Both the position numbers and the translations under genes were made by a program. Source: Rattus norvegicus (taxonomy: Eukaryota; Chordata; Mammalia; Rodentia; Muridae). Taken from it: DNA of 64,000 nucleotides. Positions 45,422 to 58,600 of the stretch are shown here, one piece after another; position 1 is the first letter of the stretch; each line of letters opens with the position of its first letter. The notes beneath the pieces are model-generated. The model was not told the DNA's origin and ran no database searches. It worked only from the letters and a program-made list of their open reading frames with translations. The stretch lies in NCBI RefSeq assembly GCF_036323735.1, contig NC_086034.1, positions 36,573,939 through 36,637,938 of the forward strand. The letters run 5' to 3'.

Positions 45422-46702
45422 TGAATGATATTGAAGCATTTTAAAGTTCAGATGTATAATAATGGTAATTCTTTATTAACTCATAGACGGAAAAATGTCA
45501 TTGTTGGTTAGTAGCTACCATATTTCATAGAAGGAGTCACCACAAAACATTTTATGAAGGTTGGGCATTAATATGACATAAAAGATCTGTGAGTTATTCT
45601 GTTAAACCAAAGTATCTGACTTGTCAAATGAATGTTGGTGAAGTTTGGTATCTTCATTCATCCTAATGGAGTTTTTAATTCTAATAGGTGTAAATATTAA
45701 TGAATAGTTATCAAAGAAGTCATGTATTCAATTAGTTAATAAACTATAGGTACCATAAGTTGCTGAAATCTATGCCTCCTCTAGCATTAGAATTCGAGAT
45801 TCAAATGCACATATATTCTACTCACCTTTGTATTAACATAATTCCTCTCAATGAAGCTCTTTCATAGCAATAAATAGGTCCACTCAATAAAACAACAAAA
45901 ATGTTCTCCAAATTTTATAATATACATAATAACAGATATCACATAGAATGGTTTTCATGAAAAAAGTTTAACTGGTAGTAACATGTTGTACAGTGAATTA
46001 AAATGAGAGTGAATATTACATACTGGAGCACATAGTGGGGCCACTTCGGTGAAACGGTCACAACCATTTGGTATTATGGTTGACTTAAGAGATGTCAGAG
46101 ACCAAACAGTCCATGATCTTTTAACTAAATATTGGTGAGTCACATTATGAAGACATAAGATGCTAGAGAAGGTTCCATTCTGACTAAGAACTTCATTTAT
46201 AGTACTGTTCTCCATTCTCTAATCTCTAAGTCCATTGCCACTGCCAAAATCAGATGTGCATTGTAGCTGATGGGATAGGTTCAGTAGGGAAGGCTTTGCC
46301 CTCTCATGTTTGTTCTTTATTTAGAAGTCCGTTCTTGACATCTCTTCTGTACCTTTGCTTTCCAATGCTCCTAGCTAATATTCTGGTCTGATTGGTTTTC
46401 AACCTACACCAGTGAATTCCAACTTCCATCACTGCATCAAAACTGTGACACTCATAAGAATCTAATCTTTGTATTCTGTCGGTTCAATGTAGGATTATAT
46501 CTAATGCCCTGTCACCCCTGTCATGCAAATAAAGATATAAATATGTAGATGATGTACATACAGATATATATTAAACTAATATATATATATATATCCATCC
46601 AAACTACAGTCTACAAAACATGTGTTCAATACAATCTGTACATTCAGTCTATCATACGCACACGCACATACACACACCAGAAACAAAAACAAAACAAACA
46701 AA
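45422..46702. other. unique AT-rich sequence
   Basis: Nothing recognised apart from a short TA run at about 46579-46595. Confidence 0.45.
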
Positions 46703-46705
46703 CAT

Positions 46706-46752
<47 letters not shown>

Positions 46753-46757
46753 TATAC
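46703..46757. repeat. (TA)n-(CA)n compound microsatellite
   Basis: TA units to about 46730, then CA units to 46752; read directly. Confidence 0.9.
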
Positions 46758-47844
46758 ACTTTAAACACTTGTGCATTTTTTCTGCTTGGTTGTGCTGTTC
46801 TTGATTATGATCTTTGAAGATGACAACATCAGGTTGCAATGCCAGAAGCCTGCCTATACCTCGTAGATAAAAAAGAAAGAGAAGAAAATTCTTTCAGAAG
46901 AGCATTTAAACACCCTTCAGTCTTGTAGCTGGCACTGAAATGAACCTCATCACCTCCTTCCCATTTTCTCACTCCCCCAGAAATTTCTGTAGTTGTTCAG
47001 GTTACAAACTCTGAGTACCTAATTAAAAAAAAAAACCAAAAAACCCAAGGTTCAGGAACATGGGCTAAGGTAGGAGATCAGAGACTATAAACGCAGCAAA
47101 TGTGTTAGAGAAAAGACAGGTACAGATGTTCCTCAAATGTTTAGTGTTCGATGACATATCCCCTTATAATGAGTGCGTGCAGCTCCATTTGATGAATGGC
47201 TGTGTATATTTTATTTATAACTGTCTTGGTAATTGGCACTGACACTGTTCTGATGCTGAGGCTTGATACCAAGAATTTAAAACAGTGATGTGACAGGTAA
47301 TGACAGAAGGAGGCTACTTTGGAGTCCATCAAGGACAGGCATTTCTGAATAAGTGACATTTCAAATGAAACCTGAATGATGAGTGGGGGAAAGCAGTCAT
47401 AGGAATGCTCAGGAAAGAGCGTTCCAGGCAGAAGGAATAACAAAACCAGAGGTTTAGGAAGTCAGAGCAACTGTGTTTGTGAAAAAGAAAGTGAGTCAGA
47501 GGAGGTGGTATCACTTGGTGAGTTTTAAAGCCTGTAAGTAGATAACATGGGTAATTTATTCATCTAGGTAACAGTTAGGGTATCTTCCAGAAGTCCGTGA
47601 CGAGCGTTATGCTTTGAACAGCCTTCTTCAGATTTTTGTCCTCCTGAGTGTAAAACAGTAAACACTTGTGAACAAGGGCATTGTGAGACCAGGATCCTTC
47701 TTTTGATGAGAAAAAGAAAATAAAAACTTATTCAGTAACTAAAGGAAATAGCAGGAAACTGTTTTTGAGAATGTTAAATGTCAATTATATTCTGGGCTTC
47801 CATTTCCAAAGAGAATAAAAAGTTTTCTTATAAAAGGTGGTACT
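46758..47844. other. unique sequence
   Basis: Nothing recognised. Confidence 0.45.
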
Positions 47845-48765
47845 ATAGGATTAATGGTGGGGGTCCAAGTCTGCCCTGCCGCAGGGCTCAGGCCACTGGG
47901 GAAGCAGGGTGTGGGAAATTTGACCCTGCTTACCTCACACCTCCACTGGGCAGGTGTCTGGCTGTGGGAAGGCACAGGACACTGCTCCAGGAGTGAGGAA
48001 GCAGGTCTGAGATGCAGCACACAGCTGGAGCTGGTTCAATCATCCCCAGGCCTGGAAGTAGGCTGGGGCTGTTGCTTCTCAGGCTCTTGGGCACCCAGGT
48101 GCTCTTGTGGAATTGCTGAGAATGGAGTTAGGGAGCCCCTCAGGGCTGGATTTAGCCCAGGTCAAGAGGTAAAGAACTCTAGCTGGTCTGGCTGAAGTAG
48201 TCCTTGGCTGGAATGCAGTGGTGGGTCTTGGCTTGATGGCAGCCACCACAGGGAGCACAGGGAGTCTTTCTTTTGGAGATTAGAAGGAGGCTCTGTAGGC
48301 GAAGGCCTTCTCTGTGGCTCCCCACGGCAGATCCAAATGAAAAGAGACAATTTCAATGTGTTTATTGTCATGGAGGAAGGTAGATGAGTAAAACCATACC
48401 CCACTTCTCAGGGTTGGCCTGAGATTAAATACCTTTTGCAGGGGGAGTGACTGGAAAGGAAAGTTCTTTGCTAAGTCTCCAGGCTTTTAGGTACCTCAGT
48501 ATAATGGAAATGTGTCTTGAGTCTACCTTACCTGTGGTCACTTCTACCTGTGAATGGGCTTAGGGCGATGGCCTTACATGACTGATAGTCACAAATCTAT
48601 GGAGGACTGTGGGCTAGTGACCAGTTTGCTTTCCTGGGAGTCAGGCAAAGCACCTACTGTCCCTTTCAGGATCTCTGGGGTTCAAATCTCCTCAACCGGG
48701 AGCCAGGACGTCTTCCACTGTCCCACAACGTATCACCTTATCTCTTTCAAAACAGGTGCGTGGTG
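47845..48765. repeat. GC-richer mid-repetitive block, probably a rodent retroelement remnant
   Basis: It stands out from AT-rich flanks by its G+C content. The part 'caatttcaatgtgtttattgtcatggaggaaggtagatgagtaaaacca' through 'ccttttgcagggggagtgactggaaaggaaag' resembles dispersed rodent DNA I have met before, but I cannot name it. Three moderate open frames run through it without any domain motif. Confidence 0.4.
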
Positions 48766-48971
48766 AAATTGTTAAAGCAATTTCTGGAGTTAAACATGCA
48801 AATTCTGCCTCTACCTTTTTACTTTGCATGTTACCATCTATGTTTATCTCTCTTCTCCTTTCTCTATGCCATCCACTACAAAGTACAGGATTATAAATGC
48901 TCTCGGATCATCATTTCAAGGAGTGAATGCATTAATCAATCTAAAGCCCCTATAGTAGGGGCACATACAGA

Positions 48972-49083
48972 ATAATGAATGGCATTCACTGTTCCTTATG
49001 ATCATCTCTAAGCAACAGTGTCCTCTATCAAAACACATCACGATACAGTTCCATTCCTTAGGTTTTTAAAACTCACCTTTGTA
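48972..49083 (+). repeat. direct duplicate block, copy 1
   Basis: 64 bp at 48973-49036 are identical to 50373-50436, and similarity continues to about 49083. Copy 1 has 9 bp (49037-49045) missing in copy 2. Confidence 0.95.
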
Positions 49084-49247
49084 ACTCACTTTTGTTAAGT
49101 ATTTCCTTGATTCTTAGCAGAGTTGATCACCATATGACTGGGGGAAAAAAGCAAAACAAAAACAAAATGCCAACAAAAATATACTGAATTTTGGTGTCTT
49201 GGTTCCTTGTAGAATTCCTACTGAGATCATTTGAGGAGACTCTTGCA

Positions 49248-49660
49248 TGTCTCGCCCATTCCTTATTTTAGCTAAAACCCACTAGATTACATTCCCAAAG
49301 CCAGCCAACAGAGTCTATTCCCTTACATGGCTACTTCCTCCTCCTAAGTCTGACTAGCAAGTTGAGCTCTAACAATCAAAAGCCCCTTTTGGATCACCTA
49401 ATCAACCTACCAAGTGGAAACACAGCACTGATCCTAGCCTATTTTAACACAGACCTTCCATTTTTTTCTCTTCTTAAAATTTACACTCATAAGGTCATTG
49501 GCTGCTTTATTCCTGCCTGAGTCAGAAAGCAGCCACTTTAACTTTTCCTCCCTGCTTAGTAAACGGACTCTCTGTGAAAACATGTGTTTGGGCTTGGATT
49601 GTGCCTAATCTGGGTCTGAAAGGGAACCTCTACTGTGCCGGGCATTTCCTTCAGAATCAA
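49248..49660 (+). mobile_element. LTR-like sequence, tentative
   Basis: Begins 'tgtctcgcccattcc' and carries 'acccactagattacattcccaaagccagcc', a 'gagtcagaaagcagcc' block, and a polyadenylation-like 'agtaaacggactctctgtg' followed by a U5-like tail with 'gtgccgggca'. Solo LTR organisation is suggested, but target duplications were not found and no coding part is present. Confidence 0.35.
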
Positions 49661-49929
49661 CACACCACATGTATTTGCTAACTTAAGATAGGAAACCCAT
49701 GACAGACCAAAGCATGGATACCCTCAAAGTCCAGCTTGGAGAAATAATGCTTTATTGTGATTACTTTCAGGAACGTGGGTAAGAAGTTACTTATATGTAC
49801 AGAAATGACATAAAGACAGCTGCATCGTCAAAGTCCACCCATCATGAGTGACAGCTCACAAGAGCCTGGGACCTGAAACATATTATTGCATGACCGACAA
49901 CCAGCTCAAGTGGTTGGTGAGAGTCCTTT

Positions 49930-50280
49930 TCAAATGACTCAGTTGGTCTCAAACCCTTCCAGGCAGTTCAGGTTTTTCCAAGCAACTGGTCTGATCTCAA
50001 ATGTCTTCTCTGCAGCTTTGCTTATCTGTTAGGGACTCTTGGCTATTACTTCTTGCTCTGGCAGCAAGGACTGTTGCAGCATTCTGCTCTATGCTCCCAG
50101 TAGGTTCACCCCTTCTCTACACCAGCCCAAGTGTTTTGGACTCACGAATGAAACACACATACATGCACACCTGCACGCACGCACGTGCACTGGCTTATTT
50201 TTAACTTGCCTTAAGTAGCTCAATTGCTGGCCACTCCTGAACCTACAAGCTGCTAACACACTCTTCTCTCATATTCCTGA
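49930..50280. repeat. mid-repetitive rodent DNA, unnamed
   Basis: 'ttttggactcacgaatgaaacacac', 'ggcttatttttaacttgccttaagtagctcaattgctggccactcctgaac' and 'ctaacacactcttctct' look like a dispersed rodent element. Recalled pattern only. Confidence 0.35.
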
Positions 50281-50286
50281 GTTAAC

Positions 50287-50312
50287 AACATATATATATA
50301 TATATATGTATG

Positions 50313-50348
<36 letters not shown>

Positions 50349-50374
50349 CATATACATATATATATATATATATA
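50287..50374. repeat. (TA)n/(TG)n compound microsatellite
   Basis: TA tracts with a central 'gtgtgtgtgtgtgc' segment; it ends exactly where duplicate copy 2 begins. Confidence 0.95.
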
Positions 50375-50473
50375 ATGAATGGCATTCACTGTTCCTTATG
50401 ATCATCTCTAAGCAACAGTGTCCTCTATCAAAACACCAGTTCCATTCCATACTTTTAAAACTTGCCTTTGTAG
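50372..50473 (+). repeat. direct duplicate block, copy 2
   Basis: Matches 48972-49083 at an offset of exactly 1,400 bp over the first 64 bp, then shares the downstream part with a 9-bp gap and a few changes. Confidence 0.95.
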
Positions 50474-50954
50474 CGAGAGAATCCGGGTAGCTTGCACAAC
50501 TCCCTGAAGCAAGTTTGAGTTGTTTGCTGCTTAAAGAGTGTCCTTACAGAAAGGAATGCTTCAATTTAAGTTAAAACTGCTACACGACATCTTCCTGTGT
50601 GGATGCTGAGCTGTACTCAAGGTTCTTAAATCACACACATGGTAGATGCTACTGGATGGGTGGAAAGACTGTACTATTTAGAGCTCATGGATGAGTGCTT
50701 GGAAACATTGTCTTCTGGATATAAAAAAAAATTGCATTCATGAACAATATTTGCAGAAGTTCCAAGTTACCACTATGATAGCATGGTAAGGGGAAGGGGA
50801 TCAAGTTCATGAAACACTGCCTGCCTCTAGCTGAAGGGCTATCAGCATTTGATGGCAGGTATGGAAGGAAGATAATTTTTCTTTGTGGGTTGTGTTCTGA
50901 CAGGTTGTCTGTTTCCTTTCTGGGGGATGGCAGCACATCTAAGCAACTAAGGGG
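50474..50954. other. unique sequence
   Basis: Nothing recognised. Confidence 0.4.
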
Positions 50955-51205
50955 AGAAATATTGGACTCAGATATCTAAGAGACGGGAAAAAGAGTGGGA
51001 AGGAGGGAGGGAGAGAGAGGGAGAGAGGAAAGGGAAGGGGCAGAGAGAGGGGGAGGGGAGGGAGAAAGAGATAGGACATGAAGTTGGGTAGGGGGACCAC
51101 AGGGAAATATGAGAGGAAATGGAAGAAGGAACAGGGATTGGATATAATGAAAATACATTGAACAGATATATGAAACTCTCAAAATAAACACCCCACATTA
51201 AAAGA
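50955..51205 (+). mobile_element. old L1 3' terminus in sense orientation
   Basis: A purine-rich GGAG/GAGA tract (50985-51085), then 'gacatgaagttgggtaggg' and 'atatatgaaactctcaaaataaac', the terminal part of a murine L1 3' UTR reading toward its A-tail. It is the only L1 piece in the window that points to the + strand. Confidence 0.6.
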
Positions 51206-52599
51206 AATTAAAAGGGCTCAGTGTCCCTTACACCTTTTTTTTGCACTTTAAATTATACTAGTACATTAATTATCACTATAAATGTCAACAAGTGTAAATA
51301 AATGGCAGGATAAATATTGTCAAAGTACAATAAGATGCCAATGTTTGAGTAAAAATATTGAACTTCTAGAACTTAAAATTAATTTAAAAAAAGTCAGGAG
51401 TCTGGAAACACCAGAAAAGTGATTGACTCATTCATATGTGAATTTTAACAGAGCCAAACCTGATAAATTTTGTCCCAATTCGTATGATTCAAAGCTTTGG
51501 GGGTTTTAGGTTAAAGAACACAGAAGCATTTATAACAAAGCAAACTTAAAGATGAGAACCTATTGTGGTTTTACAACTGCTCAAAGAGAAATATTTAAGT
51601 TCCATAGGAAGAGTTATCATTCAGACTTTAGCTTTACATACCTGGGAAGAACATTGTCAGCTCTAATCTTGAAAAGCGTGATGGAGAGTCTAAGTTCATG
51701 CCAGTGTAAGAAGTTGGAGAAACATTAACTTCCAATAAGAAAAGGACTGCACTGTAGAAGGAGGAACGGGTTCTTTTTAACCTCCTTTGAAAAGAGATCT
51801 GCGAGCATAAGCAATTACTCAAAATACTTGAAAAGGAAGACAACAAACATTCTCAAACTCCTTTAAAAGTATAAGTCTTTGAGTTATTTTTATGTCTTGG
51901 TTTTAATGACTTCTGGAGAAAATGCTGTCACGGGGTAACTACTTACAAAAGAAAATATTTCCTATTAGACTTTGAAATGATTTATTCTCATACAATTTTA
52001 AGTGCAACAAGTGACAGAAATCCCATTTTCAATTGCTGCAAAATTTGTATAGGTAAATTTTATTCATAAAAATTTATACAAATGTTAATTTTGAAATATC
52101 CTGATATATCAGAAGTTACATACAAAGAGCTCAAAGTTCTTTATATGATACATTTACCCACTAAGGAATTAAAGTCATTCTGTAATTCTGCCAGTCATTG
52201 TCATTCCAAGGAATGAATAGCCAGAAACATTTGTCAAAAGAAAAAAGTTAAAATATTCGAAATCAGATATTTTTATTTATATTCACAGACAAGTATGAAC
52301 AAATAAGAAGAAATAAAAACAATCTGATATTATCATCCAGTCTTTCATCAGATTTCACAACTTGAAATGAGACTTTTATAGTCACAGAATCAAATGAGGA
52401 ATTATTTATTTCATCAGACTACTAATCATAATCAGAGACAACTGCTTACTATTTTAATTTTTATTTAACTCAAATTTATAGTTGTCCTTCCACACGCTCA
52501 TTTTGCAAAATGTACTTTCTATTTCCTGGTCAAGTTAACAAAGAATCCTTGGAACATTCTAATTTTAAATCGTATCAAGACAAATAGGTAAATGAAAAC
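51206..52599. other. unique AT-rich sequence
   Basis: Nothing recognised. Confidence 0.45.
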
Positions 52600-52830
52600 A
52601 ACTGAAATGAATCGTTTAGCATCATCTGAATGCAAACTAACACAGCACAGAAATACACCAGGCTGCCGCTCCTCATTATTTACTTAACAGTCATTAATTA
52701 TGATAATATATTTCACAGTAAATAATGAGAAATCTTGACAGCAGTGCCACAAATTGAATAGACAAATCCAAACCTCAGCAAACAGATGGATTCAATCTGA
52801 CAAAGATATAAATATCATTAAAAAACAAGA
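52600..52830. other. repeat-free block with palindrome and homeodomain-like core
   Basis: Perfect 13-bp inverted repeat 'ctcattatttact' (52672-52684) and 'agtaaataatgag' (52717-52729) around 'gtcattaattatgataat'. It looks like the texture of conserved enhancers; function is unproven. Confidence 0.3.
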
Positions 52831-54097
52831 CATTTATAATGAGATGATGTTTTTTATTATAAAAAATATTGGGAAAACTACAGAGCCCACATAAAGTTCT
52901 AACAGAGTTTCTTCTCTTGCCAATATCTCACATTGTCAGGAGTTGGCTGTTACAAATCATGGAGCAGTTTTGAAATAGTGTTAACTGGAGTCCTTGCTAC
53001 AATCATTTCACTAGTTTTTATCTTATCTAATGTCGTTTTTGATTCTTCATTCCACCATACCTTCTAGGGCTCCACGAAACATTTGGTCATCATTTCCCCT
53101 TAGGCGCTCTGTAGCTCTCATAGTCTGATATGCCTTGCTTGGTGACCTTGGTTTACTGCTTAGGTAATATTTTTTTTTAAGAAAAGCTACAGATTTTGAT
53201 GAGGAAGGCCACTGGGGAACTTATTTTCTCATTACAAAATATCTCATGTGTGTTATATAAGAATTATTTATTAATATCAGTTGATACTTGGAAATTTGAA
53301 CACCTGAAAAAACAAATATGTGATTTATCCACTAAGAAGCTTTTCAAGCTTTAGAACAACTCACTCAGCCAACTTAGGCTGAATGGGATGAGGACTTACT
53401 CTTCTCCTCAGGCGTGGAAAACGGCTGTGAGTCCTTTCAATTCATCTTTGAGGTCTATGCATCTCTTCTCACTGCATCTAGTCATGTATTTAAATGAGGT
53501 CTGTCTTGTGAATGCGATTCAATGCCTTTTGGCAACATTTTCCAGGCCTTTGAAAAGCGTAAGTTGCCTTTTGTGATGTTTTGAATGATCTTTGTCACTA
53601 ATGGCACTGTTTCAATGTCTGGTTTGACTGTTGTTGGCTAATTAGATTATTTATTGTTTTAATGACTTCTGACATGTTTTAGCTCATTCTTAGAATTACC
53701 CCTTAAAACAAAATGTCTTTGTCCCTACTATTAAATAATTTTAATACAACTATATGAAATTAGTTATGCTAACTTTCATGTACATATTCTTACTCCTCTG
53801 TCCTCTCATCTAAAATAGAGGAATATGTGTGTATATCACTCTGAGTTTTCTTTGACTCTTTTCTTCTGCTAAAATATAGTTCTTGAGTCTGTTATTTTAT
53901 AAAACTATGTTTTGACATCCATAGACAGTATTTGCTTTTATTTAGATTAAGGCTTCCTGTGGCCTCAACTCATGGCAGAAAGCAGAAAGGCAAAGGACTG
54001 TGTTTGCAAAGTATAAACCATTGGGTCTTGTTTTGAAGCAACCTACTCACACAATAACCGGTCAACTGTTGCAAGAAATGCATTGTTCTCTTTCTAA
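52831..54097. other. unique AT-rich sequence
   Basis: Nothing recognised. Confidence 0.45.
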
Positions 54098-54308
54098 TTT
54101 ATTTTTGGATGTGTATAGGTATTTTGTGACCATGTGTGTCTGTGTAACACATGTGTGCTGTGTCCTTGGAGGCCAGTAGATGGCATCAGACCCCTGGGAC
54201 TGGAGAATGGACAGGTGTGAGCTGCCATGTGGGTACCCTTGGGATTGAACCTACATCTTCTGGAAGAACAACCAGTGTTCTTAACCCCTAAGCCGAGGCT
54301 CTAAACTT
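54098..54308 (-). repeat. B3-type SINE, antisense
   Basis: 'gtatttttggatgtgtataggtatttt'-like start, 'ccttggaggccagtagatggcatcagacccc', 'ggtgtgagctgccatgtgggtaccc', 'attgaacctacatcttctggaagaacaaccagtgttcttaaccc', then 'agccgaggctct'. All antisense B3 landmarks are in order. Confidence 0.85.
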
Positions 54309-55599
54309 CCATTAATCCCCTTTAATCAACAAATTTCTTAAAGAATGCACCATCCAAAACTGCTTCGATGGCAAATGTTAAAAGCGTGTTCCACATGGTT
54401 CATAGGATTTTAACCATAATATCATACATAGGTGCTCTCATGAACATATACAAACACACATATATTCTCACAAATACATAATTTTGTGCACATACATGTA
54501 TACAATTACATACATATGTGTCTCTATGTGTGTCTATGTGTTTGTATATGTAACAATCTGTTGCTATATTAGAACTAATATGACTGTACACTTATGTTTT
54601 GCACCCCAGTCATTAATAGATGAGTAATTCTAGAATCTTCTCGATCATATACGTGAAGTCACCTGCTGACTTTGAACCACCTCACTACACCATCCACATC
54701 CACTCTCCTAATTTAAAAATTTCAGTATTACAACAATAAAGTCATCAGTAGTGTTAAATTACATTGCTGCGCAGTGACTTTCTCAGCTAGCATATAGAAA
54801 TAAGATTTCTGAGCTGCTAGAATAATACTCCTTTGCTATACTGTACTGGGTAATGTGTAGACAATAGAAACTTGCTCACAGCTCACATTAAGTGCCAGTA
54901 AATTCACTGTTTAATGAGAACTTCTGCTTCTGTGTCGACACATCAGCAGATTGGGAGTGCAGCCACATCTTCATAAGGTCATTAGACCCATTCATGAGGA
55001 CGGATACCCAGCTGTACTTCTGGATATTATCACACGGAGTAATAAGCTCGAGCACAAACTCTTTGGGAAAACACTAATACTCAGCTAATAACAAATGCTT
55101 GTTATATTTTTGTTTATTTTTTCTTTACCTGATTTCCAGTGTTATCAAATTCAGTGTCCTTTTATCCTTGCCATTTCTATGAGCATATCTCATACATTTA
55201 TATCAGCTAAACCTATTTTGATCATATTCTACCTTTCATCCAGGATCTTTCATCCAGGATAAGTTTGTAAAGGAGAGAAAACCAGAATGACCCATCTGCT
55301 GCTGGTGTTCTGGTTTCAGTTTTTGGTGGAAAAATTCAATATATTGTGAAAATTTCAAATTTTGCTTACAAACAGTATTACACATCATAATTTCATTATC
55401 TTAACAATAACTGCACTTCATCTACCCAACCTTTTTTAACTGTACATTAACAACTGACAAGTATCAATTTATTTGCATTATCAACATGTTTTTTTTTCCT
55501 TTCCCACAAATGTCACTTAGACTTGCCTTTACAAACTAGCTACTTCCACTAAGAAATGTGCATTTAAGATATTGCTTGTTGGACCTTGATATTCCAGTT
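54309..55599. other. unique AT-rich sequence
   Basis: Nothing recognised. Confidence 0.45.
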
Positions 55600-57250
55600 C
55601 TCTTTACCAGTGGATAATCTGGGTTGTGTACAAGTTCTGCTGTGCTTAATTATTCATGTTTCAGAGGCCTCTTCTTGGCTTATACTTTGGAAGATAGTGA
55701 ATAAAATTATTAACATTTGTATACAATATTGCTGTGGACATAGATTTTGAATCTAGTTGCACAAGAGTGACAACTCCAGGTAGATGGTATTATACTATTT
55801 TTTTTGGTCATTAAAAGCTGTCAACCTTATCTTCCAAAGTGCATATGTTCATTCTCGTTAGAAACAAGAGAATTTTTATCATTCTGTTTGGTGCACAGTA
55901 AAGCTTAAATGTGTAAGTGTTAAGGGAACTGTGAATGACAACTTGTATGTGTGTTAGTATGTTCATACTGTTTGCCTGTTTTAAAGTTGATGGTCCTCCA
56001 ATGGTTAAACTCAAGAACTGTTCAAGTAGCATGTGTTTGTTGCATGTGAACTTGGACCATATTTCCTTCCAGTTCATGAACTTCTTTTCAGACTCTCAAC
56101 ATTGTCTCTTGTGAAGCAGATATTTGTAATTTTTGCCAATACATATTAACTTTTATTTTTCTTTCATCTTGTTAATCAGTTTGTCAAAGCTCATTACTAA
56201 ATCTAAGGTCACAAGTATTTCACATTCACAGTTTCATTACTAATACTTAGTACAGTTTTGTATCCTGTATTCAGGTGTTTAATTCTCATTTGGCTAGTGT
56301 TTTTGCAATCTGTTAAATGTGTGTCTAGGTCTTTATGGTGTCTCTCCTTACTGCCATAACCATTAATTGCTCTAAAGAATCTTTGCTAAATTGTATTTGC
56401 TCAGCTGGCAAAGCTCAGTGATTATTTTGCACACTTACATTTCTAGATAGACTGATCCACTAACTTAAACACAGGTTCTCTTCTCACAATTTCACGACTC
56501 TGATAAGTTCAGTATTGCAACTTGAAAACTAGGTATTGTTATTCTTCCAGTTTTGTTGTTTAATAACAGTGTGCTGTATTCAAAACGTTTTTGTTTTGTT
56601 CTGTTTTTGTCTTTCTTCCCGATGTAATCTGTTTATCTGTTCTACTTTAAATTATTTTCAGCCTATTTAATGGATCAGCTTTTAAAGGAAAGCTGTTGGA
56701 AGTTCTGGCTGTAATAGCTGCTGTGTATACCATGAAGTGATGTAGGTTTTCAAACAATGCTGTTTTCTTCCCTGTTGTTAGACACCTGCTTTATAATTGC
56801 TTGTTTCCTTGGATGTGTAAACACCTAATATTATGTAGTATGAATTTATACCCTGATACAATTCCTTCTCCCAAAATCTGATTTGTCTAAATTTATCTTA
56901 GGTAATAATTATTTATAGTAATCATCTCTTTTTGATTAGTGTTATTATGGAATATCTTTCTGTTAGCATTTCACCAAAATGTTTCTGAAGAATATGTTAC
57001 TAGCTGCAGTGCTGTATGCTACTGTGTTTAGTAAACTAGTCTGCATTCTCCTTGCTTTGAGTTAACAATTGACCCTCTTAACTTCTTCTTGATAATGTAA
57101 TGCCAATTCCTGTCACCCTGTTTTAGTTTTTTTTAGAATCTACTTTTCATCTTGTGGCTTTCTATCGTTTGAACCTAATAGACTTATATTTAGTGCTGTT
57201 TGCTTCTTTTTACTTCTGCTTATCATGACTGAGATTCCCTGTGCTGCTTA
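55600..57250 (-). mobile_element. ancient L1 ORF2 remnant, antisense
   Basis: Follows the order of an antisense mammalian L1 ORF2 read from its C-terminal end: 'gtgaataaaattattaacatttgtatacaatattgctgtggacatag', 'ggtagatggtattat', 'ttccaaagtgcatatg', later 'caacttgaaaactaggtattgttattcttccagttttgttg' and 'ggaatatctttctgttagcat'. Very diverged; it probably predates the rodent radiation. No open frame. Confidence 0.55.
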
Positions 57251-58600
57251 GTCACATTGGCTTGGCATCTCCCGTGAAATAAAAATTCCACAGTGATACT
57301 TACTTCAAATACTTCCCTTCTCACATTTTTATTAACATTTCTTATTAGTTATCTCTTTGTCTGGAAACTTCTTCTTGACATATCTGTAATCATATGAATT
57401 CTCTTCTCAGTTATACTTAATTTATTGATTAAGCCAAGAAAATTAGTTTTCAATTTTGTTATTTATTGTACTTCTTTCATCTTTTCTAATTCTTACTCAA
57501 TCTTCTTCTATATTTTCATTTCTTATCTTTTCCTGTCTACTATTGTCTATTTATAAATTTGGTTATTTTAGTTCACTACTCAATCATTCTAAAATCCCAT
57601 TCTATGGGACTATTTTTCCAGTAGTTTGTCTCTAAGCACTATACACTTTTGTTCAGTTGTTTGTTTGCTTTTCAGCATGTCTTCTGGGTTTTTTTTGTTG
57701 AAAGACAAATACAATCTATCTGAAGAAATGATATGAATATGTTTCTAGCATGTGAGAGAAATAATCTCTCGATTTGTAATGCTGCTTACCCCACAAATCT
57801 GCCTCCCAAAGGTACCCACGGCATCTTTAATTTCCAACAGCGTCTCTACGCTGATCTTGTCTGTCTATCTAAAATTCCCTCAAGAACATTTCATTTCACA
57901 CAGCTGATTTATTTCTCCTCTTTCACTTATCTGCTATTACTATACACGAGTGCTGTTGATATGGTATTTGGGTACTGTGGATAGTTCCATATAATTTTAT
58001 GGGTTAATCTCAGTGTTTAAATGGTCATTGTCCTCAGAATACGATCCTTATCAGCAGTTTCTGAGGGCTCAGACCTTGGTGAGGCAGAAAGGGTAGAGAA
58101 GTCTGAAACCATCAGGAAAATGTACTTTCCTCAGTTGGATTAGGATCTATGTCTTTTGCATTATAAATTGGTCTTCGTTGTGGAGGCTCCGCTAGGCATG
58201 TTTTACTAAAACCATTTCCTATCCCCCCGATCTTCGCAAAAGCAGGTCTTTCCTGCATTTTATTGGGATGATTTTTAATTTCTCCTTTTTAGTGCTACCT
58301 CAGGTAGAAATGAGTGCGCTCTAAAGCTAATGTGTATTCCTAATTTTTTCAGACTCAGTATTCCTCACTGAGTGTCCACACATCCATATGACTATCCTGG
58401 AAGTGTTTTCTTTATGGTAATGTTACCTGATGCCTTGCTCTAGCATAAAAAATTTGGCTCTTCTTCTGTAGATTTTTATGTTTTGCTAGATTTCTTTCCG
58501 TGCCAGGGTTATGGAGGAGGGGAGTCCATTAAACTTATTCCTCTATTACAGTGAATTTCTAGTATTTCCAGTATAGTTTTCCTTATTGCAAGGATAAGTC
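57251..58600. other. T-rich sequence, possibly more of the ancient LINE
   Basis: Pieces such as 'gcatgtcttctgggttttttttgttgaaag' (57676-57705) suggest an old HAL1/L1-like element, but not firmly. No gene is seen. Confidence 0.3.

Noticed and set aside
46549..46839. Several Tyr/Ile/Thr/His-rich frames on both strands
   Set aside because: TA/CA microsatellite artefacts.
47778..48404. Overlapping 72-113 residue frames in the GC-rich block
   Set aside because: Higher G+C lowers stop frequency. The frames overlap on both strands, lack domains and lie in probable repeat DNA.
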